Shown here: positions 16,167-25,091 of the stretch, in pieces
How positions within the stretch are numbered: the stretch's first letter is position 1
Layout of the letters: every line of letters starts with the position of its first letter
DNA from: Sphingobacteriales bacterium
GTDB lineage: Bacteria > Bacteroidota > Bacteroidia > Chitinophagales > JADIYW01
Length of the DNA: 34,867 bases
Assembly: GCA_947460245.1 (NCBI GenBank)
Contig: CANHGL010000018.1
Location: 1-34,867, forward strand
Direction of reading: 5' to 3'
Position numbers and translations under genes: made by a program
The notes under the pieces: generated by a model
The model's database searches: none
What the model saw: only the letters and a program-made list of their open reading frames with translations
What the model was told of the DNA's origin: nothing

Positions 16167-18962
16167 ATGGAAATTAATAGCAGTTTCGAGTCTTCTGAAA
16201 AGAAGTATGAAAATTATAATTTTAAGTATTTCCCTGATTATGCTAAGTATATATCAAATGAAAAATTTGAATCTTTTGCGCATAATTTTTTACAGCTTAC
16301 GGAGAGGACAGAGATTCCACTGCGGTCTTTCATAGGACAATCTATTGTAGATGAATTCCTCAAGTCTTTTTCTCAGGAGTCTAAAAAAATTATTAATTAT
16401 ATAGAAGAAAATAGGGTAGGAGAATTCTTTGACTACATTTCAGAAAAATGTCAGCAAAATCCCTTACTCATTTCTCAGGTTAATAATATCTCTAATAAGG
16501 ATATTTTATTAATAGGTTTTTTGTCTAAAAATTTATTCTATAGTTTCTTAAAGGAATATACTTCTGATAATGATATTATTTTAAATATTATTGAAGAGAT
16601 AGATTTTTTTACTTTTAAGCTACAGGAGTTGTGCAATAAAATAATTATTGACTTAGAACAGCGAAGAAGGTATACTACAATGCCTACTGATGTTCTGAAA
16701 GATAATTTGCATGGTATCATTTATATATTCAGTCTAAAGGAAAGAAAGGAGCTATATGCTACATCTCAAAGAGAAGATCTATTGGGATATAAAGATATAG
16801 ATGTTGAAAGAATGGGGAGCAGTTTTTTACAGGAAATAGTGCATCCGGACGACTACGATAAATTAGATACTGCATTAAGTAGATTTGAAACCTTATCAGA
16901 TAATGAAATTCTTATCAATGAATATCGTTTAAAACATAAAGAAGGATATTATATTCCGATGAGGTCGCATGAGAGTATTCTCAAGAGGGGTATAGATGGA
17001 AAACCAACAGAAATTATAGGTATTTCTATTGATGTCAGAAAAGAAAATCAGTTAGAAGATGAATTATTATTTTTAAAGAACCAATTGCTGGAATCACAGG
17101 AAGTAGCCATGGTAGGCAGTTTTGATTGGAATTTGATAACTGGAAATTCAACGAATAGTCCTCAATTAATGAAAATATTGGGACTTAAAGATGAAATCCT
17201 GGATCCTGACAACTTCTACAAGTACGTGCATGCTTCAGATATAGATAAGTTGAAAAATGCTTTGAACAGTGCAATACATAATGGTACTAATTATGAATGT
17301 GAATATAGGTTTTGTAATAATGACTATAAAGTTCTTTGGTCGAGAGGTAAATTAGTTTATAAGGATGGTGAGCCTGTTAGGTTAATTGGAACGGTAACAG
17401 ATGTCACGCATCGGTATGGTCATAATTCACATTTAGAACGTATTGAAGAAATGTATGATCAGCTGCAATTGCTTGCTAAAATAGGCACATGGAGTTGGTA
17501 TGTTTCAGATAATATAATTATTTGCAGCGATGAAATGTATCGTATTATTGGTCTATTACCACAATCTGAATTAATGACTTTTGATAGATTCTTAGAATTT
17601 ATTCATCCGGAAGACAGGGAGAAAAGAATTAAGACTTTAGAGGCTGTAAAATATAATGGTAAGGAGATGGATTCTGTTATTAGGGTTATCGATAATCATG
17701 GGGATTTGAAATTTCTTAAAATTACGGATAGTGCCATTCTTGATGAGCACCAAAAAACTATTAAGCTATCTGGTGTCGCTCAGGATATTACATTGCAATA
17801 TTTATTAGATGAGAAGTTAAAACAAAGCGAAGAAGAATTGCGTATATTATTAAATAATGCTCCGGATGCAGTAGTAGCTATAGATGATGATAGTAAGATT
17901 ACGTTTTGGAATCCTAAAGCAGAAAAGCTTTTTGGATGGTCTGAGGAAGAAGCTTTGGGTCTCACTTTAATGGAAACGATAATGCCACCTGTGCATAAGG
18001 ATGCCCATATAAAAGGGATGCATAGAATGCATATTACCGGAGAACATATAATGTTGGGTAAGAATTTGAAAACTACAGCAATTAAAAAGTCTGGTGTTGA
18101 ATTCGATATTGCCCTTTCTATTTCCATTCATGAAAATGGAAATAAAGGATTTATTGCTTTTATTCGGGATATTTCAGAAGAAAAACAGGCTGGAGCTGAA
18201 CTAATTAATAGTAAAGAAGAGCTTATTCAAAAAAACAAAGAGCTAGAAGCGAGAAACGAGCAGCTCTCTTCTTTTAGCTATGTAGCTAGTCATGATATGC
18301 AGGAACCTCTTCGCAAAATAAGAATTTATACGAGTAGGCTTATAGAGAAGAATTACGATACACTATCTGATGATACGAAAGACTTTGTTTATCGTATTAT
18401 GAACTCAGCAGAACACATGCAGCTGCTGATTGATGATTTACTGGCTTTCTCCCATACGATGGAGTCTGCTCTGGTTTTTGAAAAAATAAATCTCAGCACA
18501 CTTTTATTTGATGTCAAACATGCTCTAAAATACTCCCTGGAAGAAAAAAATATTAAACTGGAGATAGGGATAATGCCAACCCTTATGATTATACCTTTCC
18601 AGTTTAGTCAGTTGCTTCAGAATATGTTGAGCAATGCTATAAAATATAGCAATACTTCAGTGCAATCTTTTATAAAAATTAGTGCCACTGTGGTAAACGG
18701 GAGTGAGATTAGTCATGCATCTGCTAATGCGAATATGCGATATCACGAAATCGTTATTCAGGATAATGGAATAGGATTTGATCAGCAATATGCAGAACGC
18801 ATATTTATCCTGTTTCAGCGCTTACATGGTAAGGGTGTTTTTAGAGGTACTGGAATCGGACTGAGTATATGTAAGAAAGTAGCAGAGAATCATAAGGGCT
18901 TCATCGTTGCCAAAGGCGAGTTGGGCGTTGGAGCAACTTTTCTGATTTATATACCTGTATAA
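16167..18962 (+). CDS. Cytoplasmic multi-PAS sensor histidine kinase
   Basis: 931 residues, no signal peptide or membrane helix. Residues 1-170 form an all-helical N-terminal domain I cannot name confidently; it may be a globin-like or RsbR-N-like sensor. Four PAS/PAC units follow: about 178-292, 310-415, 432-545 and 553-672, the last a typical PAS (LLNNAPDAVVAIDDDSKITFWNPKAEKLFGW is split by its usual helix). Then comes a coiled coil (672-700) and a HisKA domain with phospho-acceptor His709 in SHDMQEPLRKI. The HATPase has an N box (NMLSNAIKYS, 819-828), G1 DNGIGF (866-871) and G2 GTGIGLSI (894-901). It should phosphorylate the regulator encoded just upstream. The HisKA type resembles that of phytochrome-like kinases. 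The signals sensed are unknown. Confidence 0.93.
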   Translation: MEINSSFESSEKKYENYNFKYFPDYAKYISNEKFESFAHNFLQLTERTEIPLRSFIGQSIVDEFLKSFSQESKKIINYIEENRVGEFFDYISEKCQQNPLLISQVNNISNKDILLIGFLSKNLFYSFLKEYTSDNDIILNIIEEIDFFTFKLQELCNKIIIDLEQRRRYTTMPTDVLKDNLHGIIYIFSLKERKELYATSQREDLLGYKDIDVERMGSSFLQEIVHPDDYDKLDTALSRFETLSDNEILINEYRLKHKEGYYIPMRSHESILKRGIDGKPTEIIGISIDVRKENQLEDELLFLKNQLLESQEVAMVGSFDWNLITGNSTNSPQLMKILGLKDEILDPDNFYKYVHASDIDKLKNALNSAIHNGTNYECEYRFCNNDYKVLWSRGKLVYKDGEPVRLIGTVTDVTHRYGHNSHLERIEEMYDQLQLLAKIGTWSWYVSDNIIICSDEMYRIIGLLPQSELMTFDRFLEFIHPEDREKRIKTLEAVKYNGKEMDSVIRVIDNHGDLKFLKITDSAILDEHQKTIKLSGVAQDITLQYLLDEKLKQSEEELRILLNNAPDAVVAIDDDSKITFWNPKAEKLFGWSEEEALGLTLMETIMPPVHKDAHIKGMHRMHITGEHIMLGKNLKTTAIKKSGVEFDIALSISIHENGNKGFIAFIRDISEEKQAGAELINSKEELIQKNKELEARNEQLSSFSYVASHDMQEPLRKIRIYTSRLIEKNYDTLSDDTKDFVYRIMNSAEHMQLLIDDLLAFSHTMESALVFEKINLSTLLFDVKHALKYSLEEKNIKLEIGIMPTLMIIPFQFSQLLQNMLSNAIKYSNTSVQSFIKISATVVNGSEISHASANANMRYHEIVIQDNGIGFDQQYAERIFILFQRLHGKGVFRGTGIGLSICKKVAENHKGFIVAKGELGVGATFLIYIPV

Positions 18963-19325
18963 TTATTTTAGATTAATGAGTGTAATTTCTTCTATTTTAT
19001 ACCTTCCGGTTTGTACGCAAAAATGCATTTCATCAATATAGGGCAATAAATTTTTTATGTAAAGGTTATTTAAGGAGAATTGCTTAACAGGTAATTTTCC
19101 ATTACTATATTCTCCCTTTCCTAAATATTCTTTATCAATTGCATAAACGACAATGTCTATCATACTCCCATAGGAGACACTTAGGGCTATCGCCTCGTAT
19201 CGATTATTTTGATAACCCGATATGTGATTGGCACAGAACTCATCAACCGGACTCGCTTCTGCAAATTTTATACTTCCCGGCGATATCCATTCATTGAAGT
19301 TTACAGGTGCTTCATGCATTTTCAT
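18963..19325 (-). CDS. Hypothetical protein, 120 residues
   Basis: I do not recognise this family. The protein is soluble and mixed alpha/beta, with no signal peptide. It begins MKMHEAPVNFNEWISPGSIKF and has a central GSMIDIVVYAIDKEYLGKGEY and a C-terminal MHFCVQTGRYKIEEITLINLK. It converges on the histidine kinase gene: the two stop codons touch with no base between and no terminator, so the transcripts probably overlap. Codon use and base composition are like the neighbours. Coding status is supported by a clean frame, a start next to AT-rich DNA, and no competing frame, but no motif confirms it. Confidence 0.6.
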   Translation of the reverse strand: MKMHEAPVNFNEWISPGSIKFAEASPVDEFCANHISGYQNNRYEAIALSVSYGSMIDIVVYAIDKEYLGKGEYSNGKLPVKQFSLNNLYIKNLLPYIDEMHFCVQTGRYKIEEITLINLK

Positions 19326-19679
19326 AATAACATACTTGTATTACAAATCTGCTTTTTTATTTGTTGATTATCTTAATTCTGCTTCCTATAATGTTTCAAC
19401 TTCGCCATCTCGAGCTGCCATTTTATAAGGCAGCAGTTGTATTATGGAAATTTTATAATAAATGTAATCAATCTTATAACACAAAGGGGTAACAGATTTA
19501 ACACCTTTGTAATAATTGAAATTATATGATACAGTTATTCTTGAATCGCATCTATTTTCTAAAGCTATACTTTCAGTGTTTGTTCACGCTTTTGATATTT
19601 AGTGTAATATATGGTTTTAGGAAGTGGATGTAATTCGGTTTTAGCAGGGGTGTTTTTTATTAAATCTTAAACTATTTTT
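19326..19679. promoter_or_regulatory. Divergent intergenic region with two inverted repeats
   Basis: 354 bp between a minus-strand and a plus-strand gene, with no gene of its own. GCTGCC/GGCAGC with a 9-base loop lies at 19414-19434. ACAAAGG (19481-19487) is mirrored by CCTTTGT (19504-19510), and the right arm overlaps CACCTTTG, one base off a TAnnTTTG -7 box. The second repeat could be an operator for the stress-gene cluster that starts at 19680. The rest is AT-rich and unremarkable. Confidence 0.4.
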
Positions 19680-20087
19680 ATGAGTATCACAATCGACAAT
19701 ACCAATAGCATTGGACAGGTTCAGAAAGCTTTCATGGCTTTATTCCCTTTTTTGAGAATTGAATTCTATTCCAGAGGACATGGTTTTGGTAAGGGGACTT
19801 GGAAAAAAGAAATCCTGCCTAAAGACATACACATGGGCGATTTTGTTGTAGATAATAACCTTAAAAGTATTACTATTCATGGGCAAATGAAGGTGTCTGA
19901 ATTAGAGCGTGCATTTGCAACAAACTTTGGACTCCCCGTGCAGGTTTTTAGAAAAGTCAATGATGGTTGGTTACAAACTATCACTACAGATTACTGGTCT
20001 TTGGATGAGCAAAATCAGTCCGCGAAAGGTAGAAGCGCTAAAAATATTTATGTAAGAGAGGAGTTTGATTATCATGAACAATTGTAA
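19680..20087 (+). CDS. Conserved-looking unknown protein at the head of a stress-type cluster
   Basis: 135 residues, soluble, with no signal peptide. It begins MSITIDNTNSIGQVQKAFMALF and carries KVSELERAFATNFGLPVQVFRK at about 76-97, followed by WLQTITTDYWSLDEQN. I have the impression that similar small proteins sit beside universal-stress and eRF1-like genes in other Bacteroidota, but I cannot assign a domain name or function. The short spacing to the next gene (21 bp) and the shared strand suggest one operon. The last ~20 residues (AKNIYVREEFDYHEQL) are strongly polar. Confidence 0.7.
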   Translation: MSITIDNTNSIGQVQKAFMALFPFLRIEFYSRGHGFGKGTWKKEILPKDIHMGDFVVDNNLKSITIHGQMKVSELERAFATNFGLPVQVFRKVNDGWLQTITTDYWSLDEQNQSAKGRSAKNIYVREEFDYHEQL

Positions 20088-20108
20088 GATACATTATAGT
20101 AAAAAGTA

Positions 20109-20543
20109 ATGATGAAAGAGGAGCATAGTTCTGGTATTTGGATGGACAGTAAGCAGGCAATTATTGTTCAGTTGGAAAATGGCAGTGTAAAAGAAACTAC
20201 CATACATTCTGGTATTGAAAGTAGGATTCGTTTTAACGGAGAAACAAGACAATACACGAGGATGGGTAAGCAATATTTTACATTCGAGAAGAAAAAAGAT
20301 GCGATACATCATCATGAACTGAGTGCGTATTTTAAGAAAATTACAGATGTTTTGAAAGGCTCAGATACATTAATGATTATGGGGCCTGCAGAAGTTAAGT
20401 TAGAATTTAATAAGTATCTCCGCAATATAAAAAATGGAGTTCCTAAGGTCGTAGCTGTAGAAACTGAAGATCAGTTGACACATAAGCAGGTGATTGCAAA
20501 GGTAAAAGCTTATTATGGCGAAATTGCAAAACCTGGCATATGA
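20109..20543 (+). CDS. eRF1-domain-like (baeRF/host-attachment-type) small protein
   Basis: 144 residues. GIWMDSKQAIIVQLENG near the N-terminus and ELSAYFKKITDVLKGSDTLMIMGPAEVKLEFNKYLRN in the middle follow the pattern of the bacterial/archaeal eRF1-like domain (strand-helix, then a GPAE-x-K-x-x-F signature). Such proteins are thought to act on or near ribosomes, but most are uncharacterised. A HHHE run near residue 62 precedes the core helix. Its stop codon overlaps the start of the universal stress protein gene (ATGA), which implies translational coupling and joint expression. The family assignment is by pattern memory and moderate. A role in ribosome rescue or hibernation under stress is inference. 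Confidence 0.6.
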   Translation: MMKEEHSSGIWMDSKQAIIVQLENGSVKETTIHSGIESRIRFNGETRQYTRMGKQYFTFEKKKDAIHHHELSAYFKKITDVLKGSDTLMIMGPAEVKLEFNKYLRNIKNGVPKVVAVETEDQLTHKQVIAKVKAYYGEIAKPGI

Positions 20544-21394
20544 AAACAATTCTCGTTCCTGTTGATTTTTCGCCTTCTTCGAATAATGCTTTGAGATACG
20601 CTATTCATTTATCAGATCTGACACATTGCAGACTAATTGTTTATCATGCTGCTTTTTTTCCTCGCTTTCCGGCTATTCTTCCTGAAAAGGAATACCAAAA
20701 ACTATTACGTAAAGACGAACGCAGGAAATTAGAAAAGCTCCAAAAAATGGTGGTGCTTTATTGCGATAAAATAAATAAGAATATACCGGAAGATAGAATA
20801 AAATATATAGTCGAAAACCGTTCCATGGTGGTACAGGATATCGTAGATGCTGCCAAAACACATAAGGCAGATTTAATTGTTATGGGTACACATATTGCAA
20901 AAGGAATTCGTAAGGTTTTGCTCGGTAGTATCACTGTTGAGACGATATTTAATACATCGGTTCCTGTACTTGCTATTCCGCCACGTTTTAAGTTTAGAAA
21001 GATAAATACCTTGTTATACGCTTCAGATTTTAAGCAGCTTCATTCTGAATTAAAAATTGTTTTACCTATTGCAAAGGCATTGGATACAGAAATAAAGGTG
21101 CTTTATCTTGATTATGCCATAGATAAAGATCTTGAAATTGAAAAGATGTTCAAGAAGGTAGTTGGCAGAATTACTTTTAATAAATTATATTTAGTACAAA
21201 AAAAGGTTTGGATAGGAGAGTCTATTCCTGATTTCCTGAGGAAGTTTAGTGTAGGGAACAAAGATGCTGTATGTATCATGTTTCCGGAAGAGAAGAGTTG
21301 GCTGGATAAGTTATTTATGGCCAGTAAAACAGAAGATCTTGCTTATGATTTAAAAATACCACTGATTGCCATAAGAAAGGAGTTGGTCACATGA
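20540..21394 (+). CDS. Universal stress protein, tandem UspA domains
   Basis: 284 residues, about twice a single UspA domain. The first domain (1-150) is clear: MKTILVPVDFSPSSNNALRYAIHLS at the N-terminus and MGTHIAKGIRKVLLGSITVETI at about 115-136. The nucleotide motif G-2x-G-9x-G-[ST] is nearly kept: Gly116, Gly129 and Ser130 are present but the second Gly is Ile119, so ATP binding may be altered. The second domain (about 153-284) is diverged, with LLYASDFKQLHSELKIVLPIAKAL but no glycine motif. USPs help cells endure stasis, low energy or oxygen changes. The start overlaps the preceding stop by four bases, and the ATP-cone nuclease follows 35 bp on. Confidence 0.9.
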   Translation: MKTILVPVDFSPSSNNALRYAIHLSDLTHCRLIVYHAAFFPRFPAILPEKEYQKLLRKDERRKLEKLQKMVVLYCDKINKNIPEDRIKYIVENRSMVVQDIVDAAKTHKADLIVMGTHIAKGIRKVLLGSITVETIFNTSVPVLAIPPRFKFRKINTLLYASDFKQLHSELKIVLPIAKALDTEIKVLYLDYAIDKDLEIEKMFKKVVGRITFNKLYLVQKKVWIGESIPDFLRKFSVGNKDAVCIMFPEEKSWLDKLFMASKTEDLAYDLKIPLIAIRKELVT

Positions 21395-21429
21395 AGTGAC
21401 ATAAGAAATATAAAATACGTAAAGACCGA

Positions 21430-22263
21430 ATGAGTACACTAATCATAAAAGCATCCGGTGAAAAAGTACCCTTTTCCGCAGAAAAACTTAGACAATCTCT
21501 GAAACGATCCGGTGCCGATGAGGCATACATAGATAAAGTAGTTCAGGAAATACAGGACAATCTTTATGAAGGGATTTCAACGCACGAAATTTTTAAGAAT
21601 GCCTTCGCGCATTTGGGAAAGTATTCAAAACATTTTGCCTCTCGCTATAAACTTAAACAAGCTATTATGGAATTGGGGCCAACCGGTTTCCCTTTCGAAG
21701 TATTTGTAAGTGAATTGCTAAAGGCTCAGGGATTTAAAACTACAGTAGGTAGTATTCTGCAAGGGCATTGTGTTACTCATGAAGTTGATATCATCGCAGA
21801 GGAAGCCGATAAGCTTTTTATGGTTGAGTGTAAATTTCATAACCTGAGAGGGGTGAAGTGTGATGTAAAGGTTCCCTTGTATATCAAATCTCGTTTCGAT
21901 GATATCGTAAAACGATGGATTACCCATCCTGAGCATGGGGCAAAGTTTCATCAGGGATGGGTGGTGACCAATACACATTTCTCAGATGATGCTATACAGT
22001 ACGGTACTTGTGCAGGCTTAAACTTATTAGGCTGGGATTATCCCAAAGGCAAGGGTGTTAAAGATTGGATTGATAGCCTTACTCTCTATCCTATAACCTG
22101 TTTAACCTCATTAACAAAAGGAGAAAGAGAGTTGTTACTTAGTAAGAAGATAATACTGTGCACGGATTTGCTTCATAATAAATCGATACTCACATCTATG
22201 GGTATTAGCCCCGATAGGGTAGATATTATTATAAAGGATTGTACTTCTATTCTAAAAAGATAA
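21430..22263 (+). CDS. ATP-cone domain fused to Mrr-type PD-(D/E)xK nuclease
   Basis: 277 residues. Residues 1-85 form an ATP-cone (LIIKASGEKVPFSAEKLRQSLKRSGA.., ending near FASRYKLKQAIMELG), the allosteric nucleotide-sensing module known from ribonucleotide reductase and NrdR. Residues 86-200 are an Mrr-like endonuclease fold: FEVFVSELLKAQGF, then Asp120 in HEVDII and the Glu133-x-Lys135 pair in VECKFH, the expected metal-binding active site, followed by the WVVTNTHFSDDAI strand. The last ~60 residues (GISPDRVDIIIKD near the end) may be helix-hairpin-helix-like. The architecture implies a nuclease switched by ATP/dATP-type nucleotides. No methyltransferase is nearby, so it is not an obvious restriction system. 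Its stop lies 10 bp before the next gene's ATG. Confidence 0.88.
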   Translation: MSTLIIKASGEKVPFSAEKLRQSLKRSGADEAYIDKVVQEIQDNLYEGISTHEIFKNAFAHLGKYSKHFASRYKLKQAIMELGPTGFPFEVFVSELLKAQGFKTTVGSILQGHCVTHEVDIIAEEADKLFMVECKFHNLRGVKCDVKVPLYIKSRFDDIVKRWITHPEHGAKFHQGWVVTNTHFSDDAIQYGTCAGLNLLGWDYPKGKGVKDWIDSLTLYPITCLTSLTKGERELLLSKKIILCTDLLHNKSILTSMGISPDRVDIIIKDCTSILKR

Positions 22264-22273
22264 ATTGTCAATA

Positions 22274-23902
22274 ATGAAGTTTTCTGAATGGAGTCAGCTT
22301 TTTGCAGGTATAGCACTTTTTATCTTTGCTATGTCCTTACTGGAGGATGCATTAAAGCAACTTTCAGGACGTCCGTTTAAGAAATTTTTGCAGCAGCAAA
22401 CTAATCATAAATTTCGTGCATTATTGGGTGGTACTATTGTTACTGCTGTTCTTCAAAGCAGCTCCGTAGTATTGCTGATGGTGTTATCATTTGTGGGTGC
22501 CGGGGTGATGTCTATGCGCAACGCATTAGCCGTAACGTTAGGAGCCAACCTCGGTACAACGCTGGATAGTTGGCTATTGGCTACGCTGGGGTTTAAAGTC
22601 GAGTTAGAGCTGTTGGCTTATCCGATGCTGATTCTCTCTTTAGTATTGAGATTGCTATTCTCCAGGAATTACAAATTCAGGCAGTTGTGTAATTTTCTTT
22701 TGGGTTTTTCATTACTGTTTGTGGCATTAGAATGGATGAAGCTTAGTGTTCATGGATTGGTAGCTTCAGTAGATATGAGTCGATATGCATCGCTCTCACC
22801 TTATTTGCTTATTTTATTCGGTATAGTATTTACTGCGATTATACAGTCGAGTTATGCCACATTTGCCATCACACTTACGGCATTATATAATGGGGTTATT
22901 ACATTCCCGGGTGCTGCCGGTATAGTTATTGGTGCCGAGATAGGTACTACATTGAAGATTCTCTTAGGCTCTTTGGATAGTTCTGCAGATAAAAAAAGAG
23001 TAGCGTTGGGAAATTTTATGTTTAATATTTTTCTTTCTGTAGGTGCTACAATTTTACTTTATCCTATCATCTATTGTATACAGCACATTTTACAGGTGAA
23101 AGATCCTTTAATCGGACTGGTAATATTTCAGTCGGGGATAAATTTATTATCTATTATTGTGGTATATCCATTTATCGGAAAATTTGCAGATGTTTTAGAG
23201 CATTTATACAAGGGTGACGAGGAGTATAAAATCACCCGATATATCCATGAGGGTGAAAAACAGTTTTCCGACGATGCACTTAAAACAGTAGAAAAAGAGG
23301 TTGCTCGGTTGGTGATGCACACCATAAGATTTAATAAAATATTATTTGAAATCAAATATGCTACGAGAGATAAAACCTGGATAGAGAGTCTGAAAGAATT
23401 GCCATTTTTTAATCTTCCTACGGTAGATCACTACAAATCATTGAAGCAGTTGCAAGGGAAAATTTTAGAGTATATATTGGATATTAGAAAAGAAGAGATG
23501 GCTCCCGAAGAATTAGAGCAAGCCGGCAAACTGATTACAGTATCGAGGAATACTATACATGCTGCCAAAAAAATTAAAGATATAGAACATAACCTTCAGG
23601 AGTTGAAGGTTACTGTTAACGATGCACTGCATGGTCTTTTTAAAAGTATGCAGCAATCAGAAATGCATTTTTATGATCAGTTACAGGAGGTGTTATTCGG
23701 AAATAAAACGGAGCAACCCTTTGAGTTATGGAAGCAGCAAGATGGTTCATATTTTGAAAAGTCTGAAGAAGAAGTACTGCGCTTGTTAAATCAGGATAAG
23801 ATTGAGGAGTTGGATGCTTCTACTATGTTAAATGTTTTCAGAGAAATACAATCCTCACATAAATCACTCTTTGCAGTACTTGAAGATTTGAAGTTGTTGT
23901 AA
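22274..23902 (+). CDS. Na/Pi-cotransporter family protein with PhoU-like C-terminal domain
   Basis: 542 residues from the ATG at 22274; an in-frame TTG at 22265 is a less likely start. Two inverted Na_Pi_cotrans modules are visible: GGTIVTAVLQSSSVVLLMVLSFVGAGVM (about 52-80) with GANLGTTLDSWLLA, and TAIIQSSYATFAITLTALYNG (about 190-212) with GAEIGTTLKILLGS. The QSSS/QSS and G-A-N/E-x-GTT motifs are the substrate-site signatures. About eight to nine transmembrane helices end near residue 305. The soluble tail (310-542) is helical with a PhoU-like pattern. Substrate (phosphate or another anion) is by family only. It follows the ATP-cone nuclease by 10 bp, so it belongs to the same transcription unit. 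Confidence 0.88.
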   Translation: MKFSEWSQLFAGIALFIFAMSLLEDALKQLSGRPFKKFLQQQTNHKFRALLGGTIVTAVLQSSSVVLLMVLSFVGAGVMSMRNALAVTLGANLGTTLDSWLLATLGFKVELELLAYPMLILSLVLRLLFSRNYKFRQLCNFLLGFSLLFVALEWMKLSVHGLVASVDMSRYASLSPYLLILFGIVFTAIIQSSYATFAITLTALYNGVITFPGAAGIVIGAEIGTTLKILLGSLDSSADKKRVALGNFMFNIFLSVGATILLYPIIYCIQHILQVKDPLIGLVIFQSGINLLSIIVVYPFIGKFADVLEHLYKGDEEYKITRYIHEGEKQFSDDALKTVEKEVARLVMHTIRFNKILFEIKYATRDKTWIESLKELPFFNLPTVDHYKSLKQLQGKILEYILDIRKEEMAPEELEQAGKLITVSRNTIHAAKKIKDIEHNLQELKVTVNDALHGLFKSMQQSEMHFYDQLQEVLFGNKTEQPFELWKQQDGSYFEKSEEEVLRLLNQDKIEELDASTMLNVFREIQSSHKSLFAVLEDLKLL

Positions 23903-23950
23903 AAAATTAATCTCTATATATTGTCATTTTTTAAAAATTAAATTAATCAT

Positions 23951-25027
23951 ATGAAGTATTCTCTTTCGTTGGGTAAATTTTTTGGAATTAAAGTGCAGAT
24001 ACATTGGACTTTTCTGATTTTACTCATTTGGATTGTAATCAGCAATATGCTTTCCGCAGTTGGCGTAGTTCAGACATTATGGGTATTACTATTTGTATTA
24101 TCTGTTTTTCTCTGTGTGGTGTTACATGAGTTTGGACATGCGCTAGTAGCCAAACGATTTGGAATCAAAACCATCGATATTACGCTCCTGCCTATTGGTG
24201 GTGTAGCGCGACTGGAAACTATTCCTGAAAAACCCAAAGAAGAATTGTTGGTGGCGCTGGCGGGTCCACTGGTAAATGTATTGATAGCACTTTTATTATT
24301 TGCATTAATGCATGCTCCATTGGATATAAATACAATCAAACAATTGTCTTCTATAACATCTATTAATTTTGTAGCTAATTTATTCTATGTAAACCTTACG
24401 CTGACGCTGTTTAACCTTATCCCTGCATTTCCTATGGATGGTGGTAGAATATTAAGGGCACTACTGAGTTTTAAGATGGATAGAACTTTTGCTACGCGAG
24501 TAGCCGCAACTATCGGACAAGTACTTGCTATTGGCTTTGCTATTTTGGGTTTCTTTGGCAATCCATTTCTGATATTCATTGGCTTTTTTGTGTTTCTCGG
24601 CGCACAGGCAGAAGTAGAATATACGCAGGCTAAGTCTATGCTGAAGGGGTTTACGGTAAATGATGTATTGATGAAGAAATATCAGGTTATTGATGTAGAA
24701 GATTCCATAAAATCAGCGGTGGAATTGCTGCTCGATGGACAAGCTAATAATTTCCTTGTCATGAAAAATAGTCATCCATTTGGAACACTTAACCGAGATG
24801 AAATTATCAAAGCACTAACAGAGAGGGGAGAGAGTGCGCTGGTACTCTATGCGATGAATACAGAAATGATGACACTGCATCCGGATATGCCTTTAGAGGA
24901 AGCGTGGGGCCTGATTCAACGCAAGAAATCACTAATGCCTGTGTTAAAGAATGACGTGCTTTTAGGGGTAGTTGATACAGAAAATATACTGGAGTTTATT
25001 TTAGTTCAATCGGCACTCAAAGCATGA
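23951..25027 (+). CDS. Site-2 protease family (M50) membrane metalloprotease with CBS domains
   Basis: 358 residues. Typical start MKYSLSLGKFFGIKVQIHWTFLILLIWIVI. The zinc motif HEFGH is at 59-63 in a transmembrane helix, and the second motif NLIPAFPMDGGRILRALL begins at 155, with Asp163 as third ligand. GPLVN (105-109) marks the family. About six transmembrane helices end near residue 225, followed by a pair of CBS modules (about 233-350; DVLMKKYQVIDVEDSIKSAVELL and MTLHPDMPLEEAWGLI). CBS pairs often bind adenosyl ligands, so activity may follow cell energy status. This SpoIVFB/Rip-like type cuts membrane-bound anti-sigma factors or other membrane substrates; the target is unknown. It starts 48 bp after the transporter. 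Confidence 0.92.
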   Translation: MKYSLSLGKFFGIKVQIHWTFLILLIWIVISNMLSAVGVVQTLWVLLFVLSVFLCVVLHEFGHALVAKRFGIKTIDITLLPIGGVARLETIPEKPKEELLVALAGPLVNVLIALLLFALMHAPLDINTIKQLSSITSINFVANLFYVNLTLTLFNLIPAFPMDGGRILRALLSFKMDRTFATRVAATIGQVLAIGFAILGFFGNPFLIFIGFFVFLGAQAEVEYTQAKSMLKGFTVNDVLMKKYQVIDVEDSIKSAVELLLDGQANNFLVMKNSHPFGTLNRDEIIKALTERGESALVLYAMNTEMMTLHPDMPLEEAWGLIQRKKSLMPVLKNDVLLGVVDTENILEFILVQSALKA

Positions 25028-25091
25028 GAGCAATGTGCGGTCCTTTTTGGTATCTAACTATTTAGACGTATTTTGTGCTTAAATCAGTACT

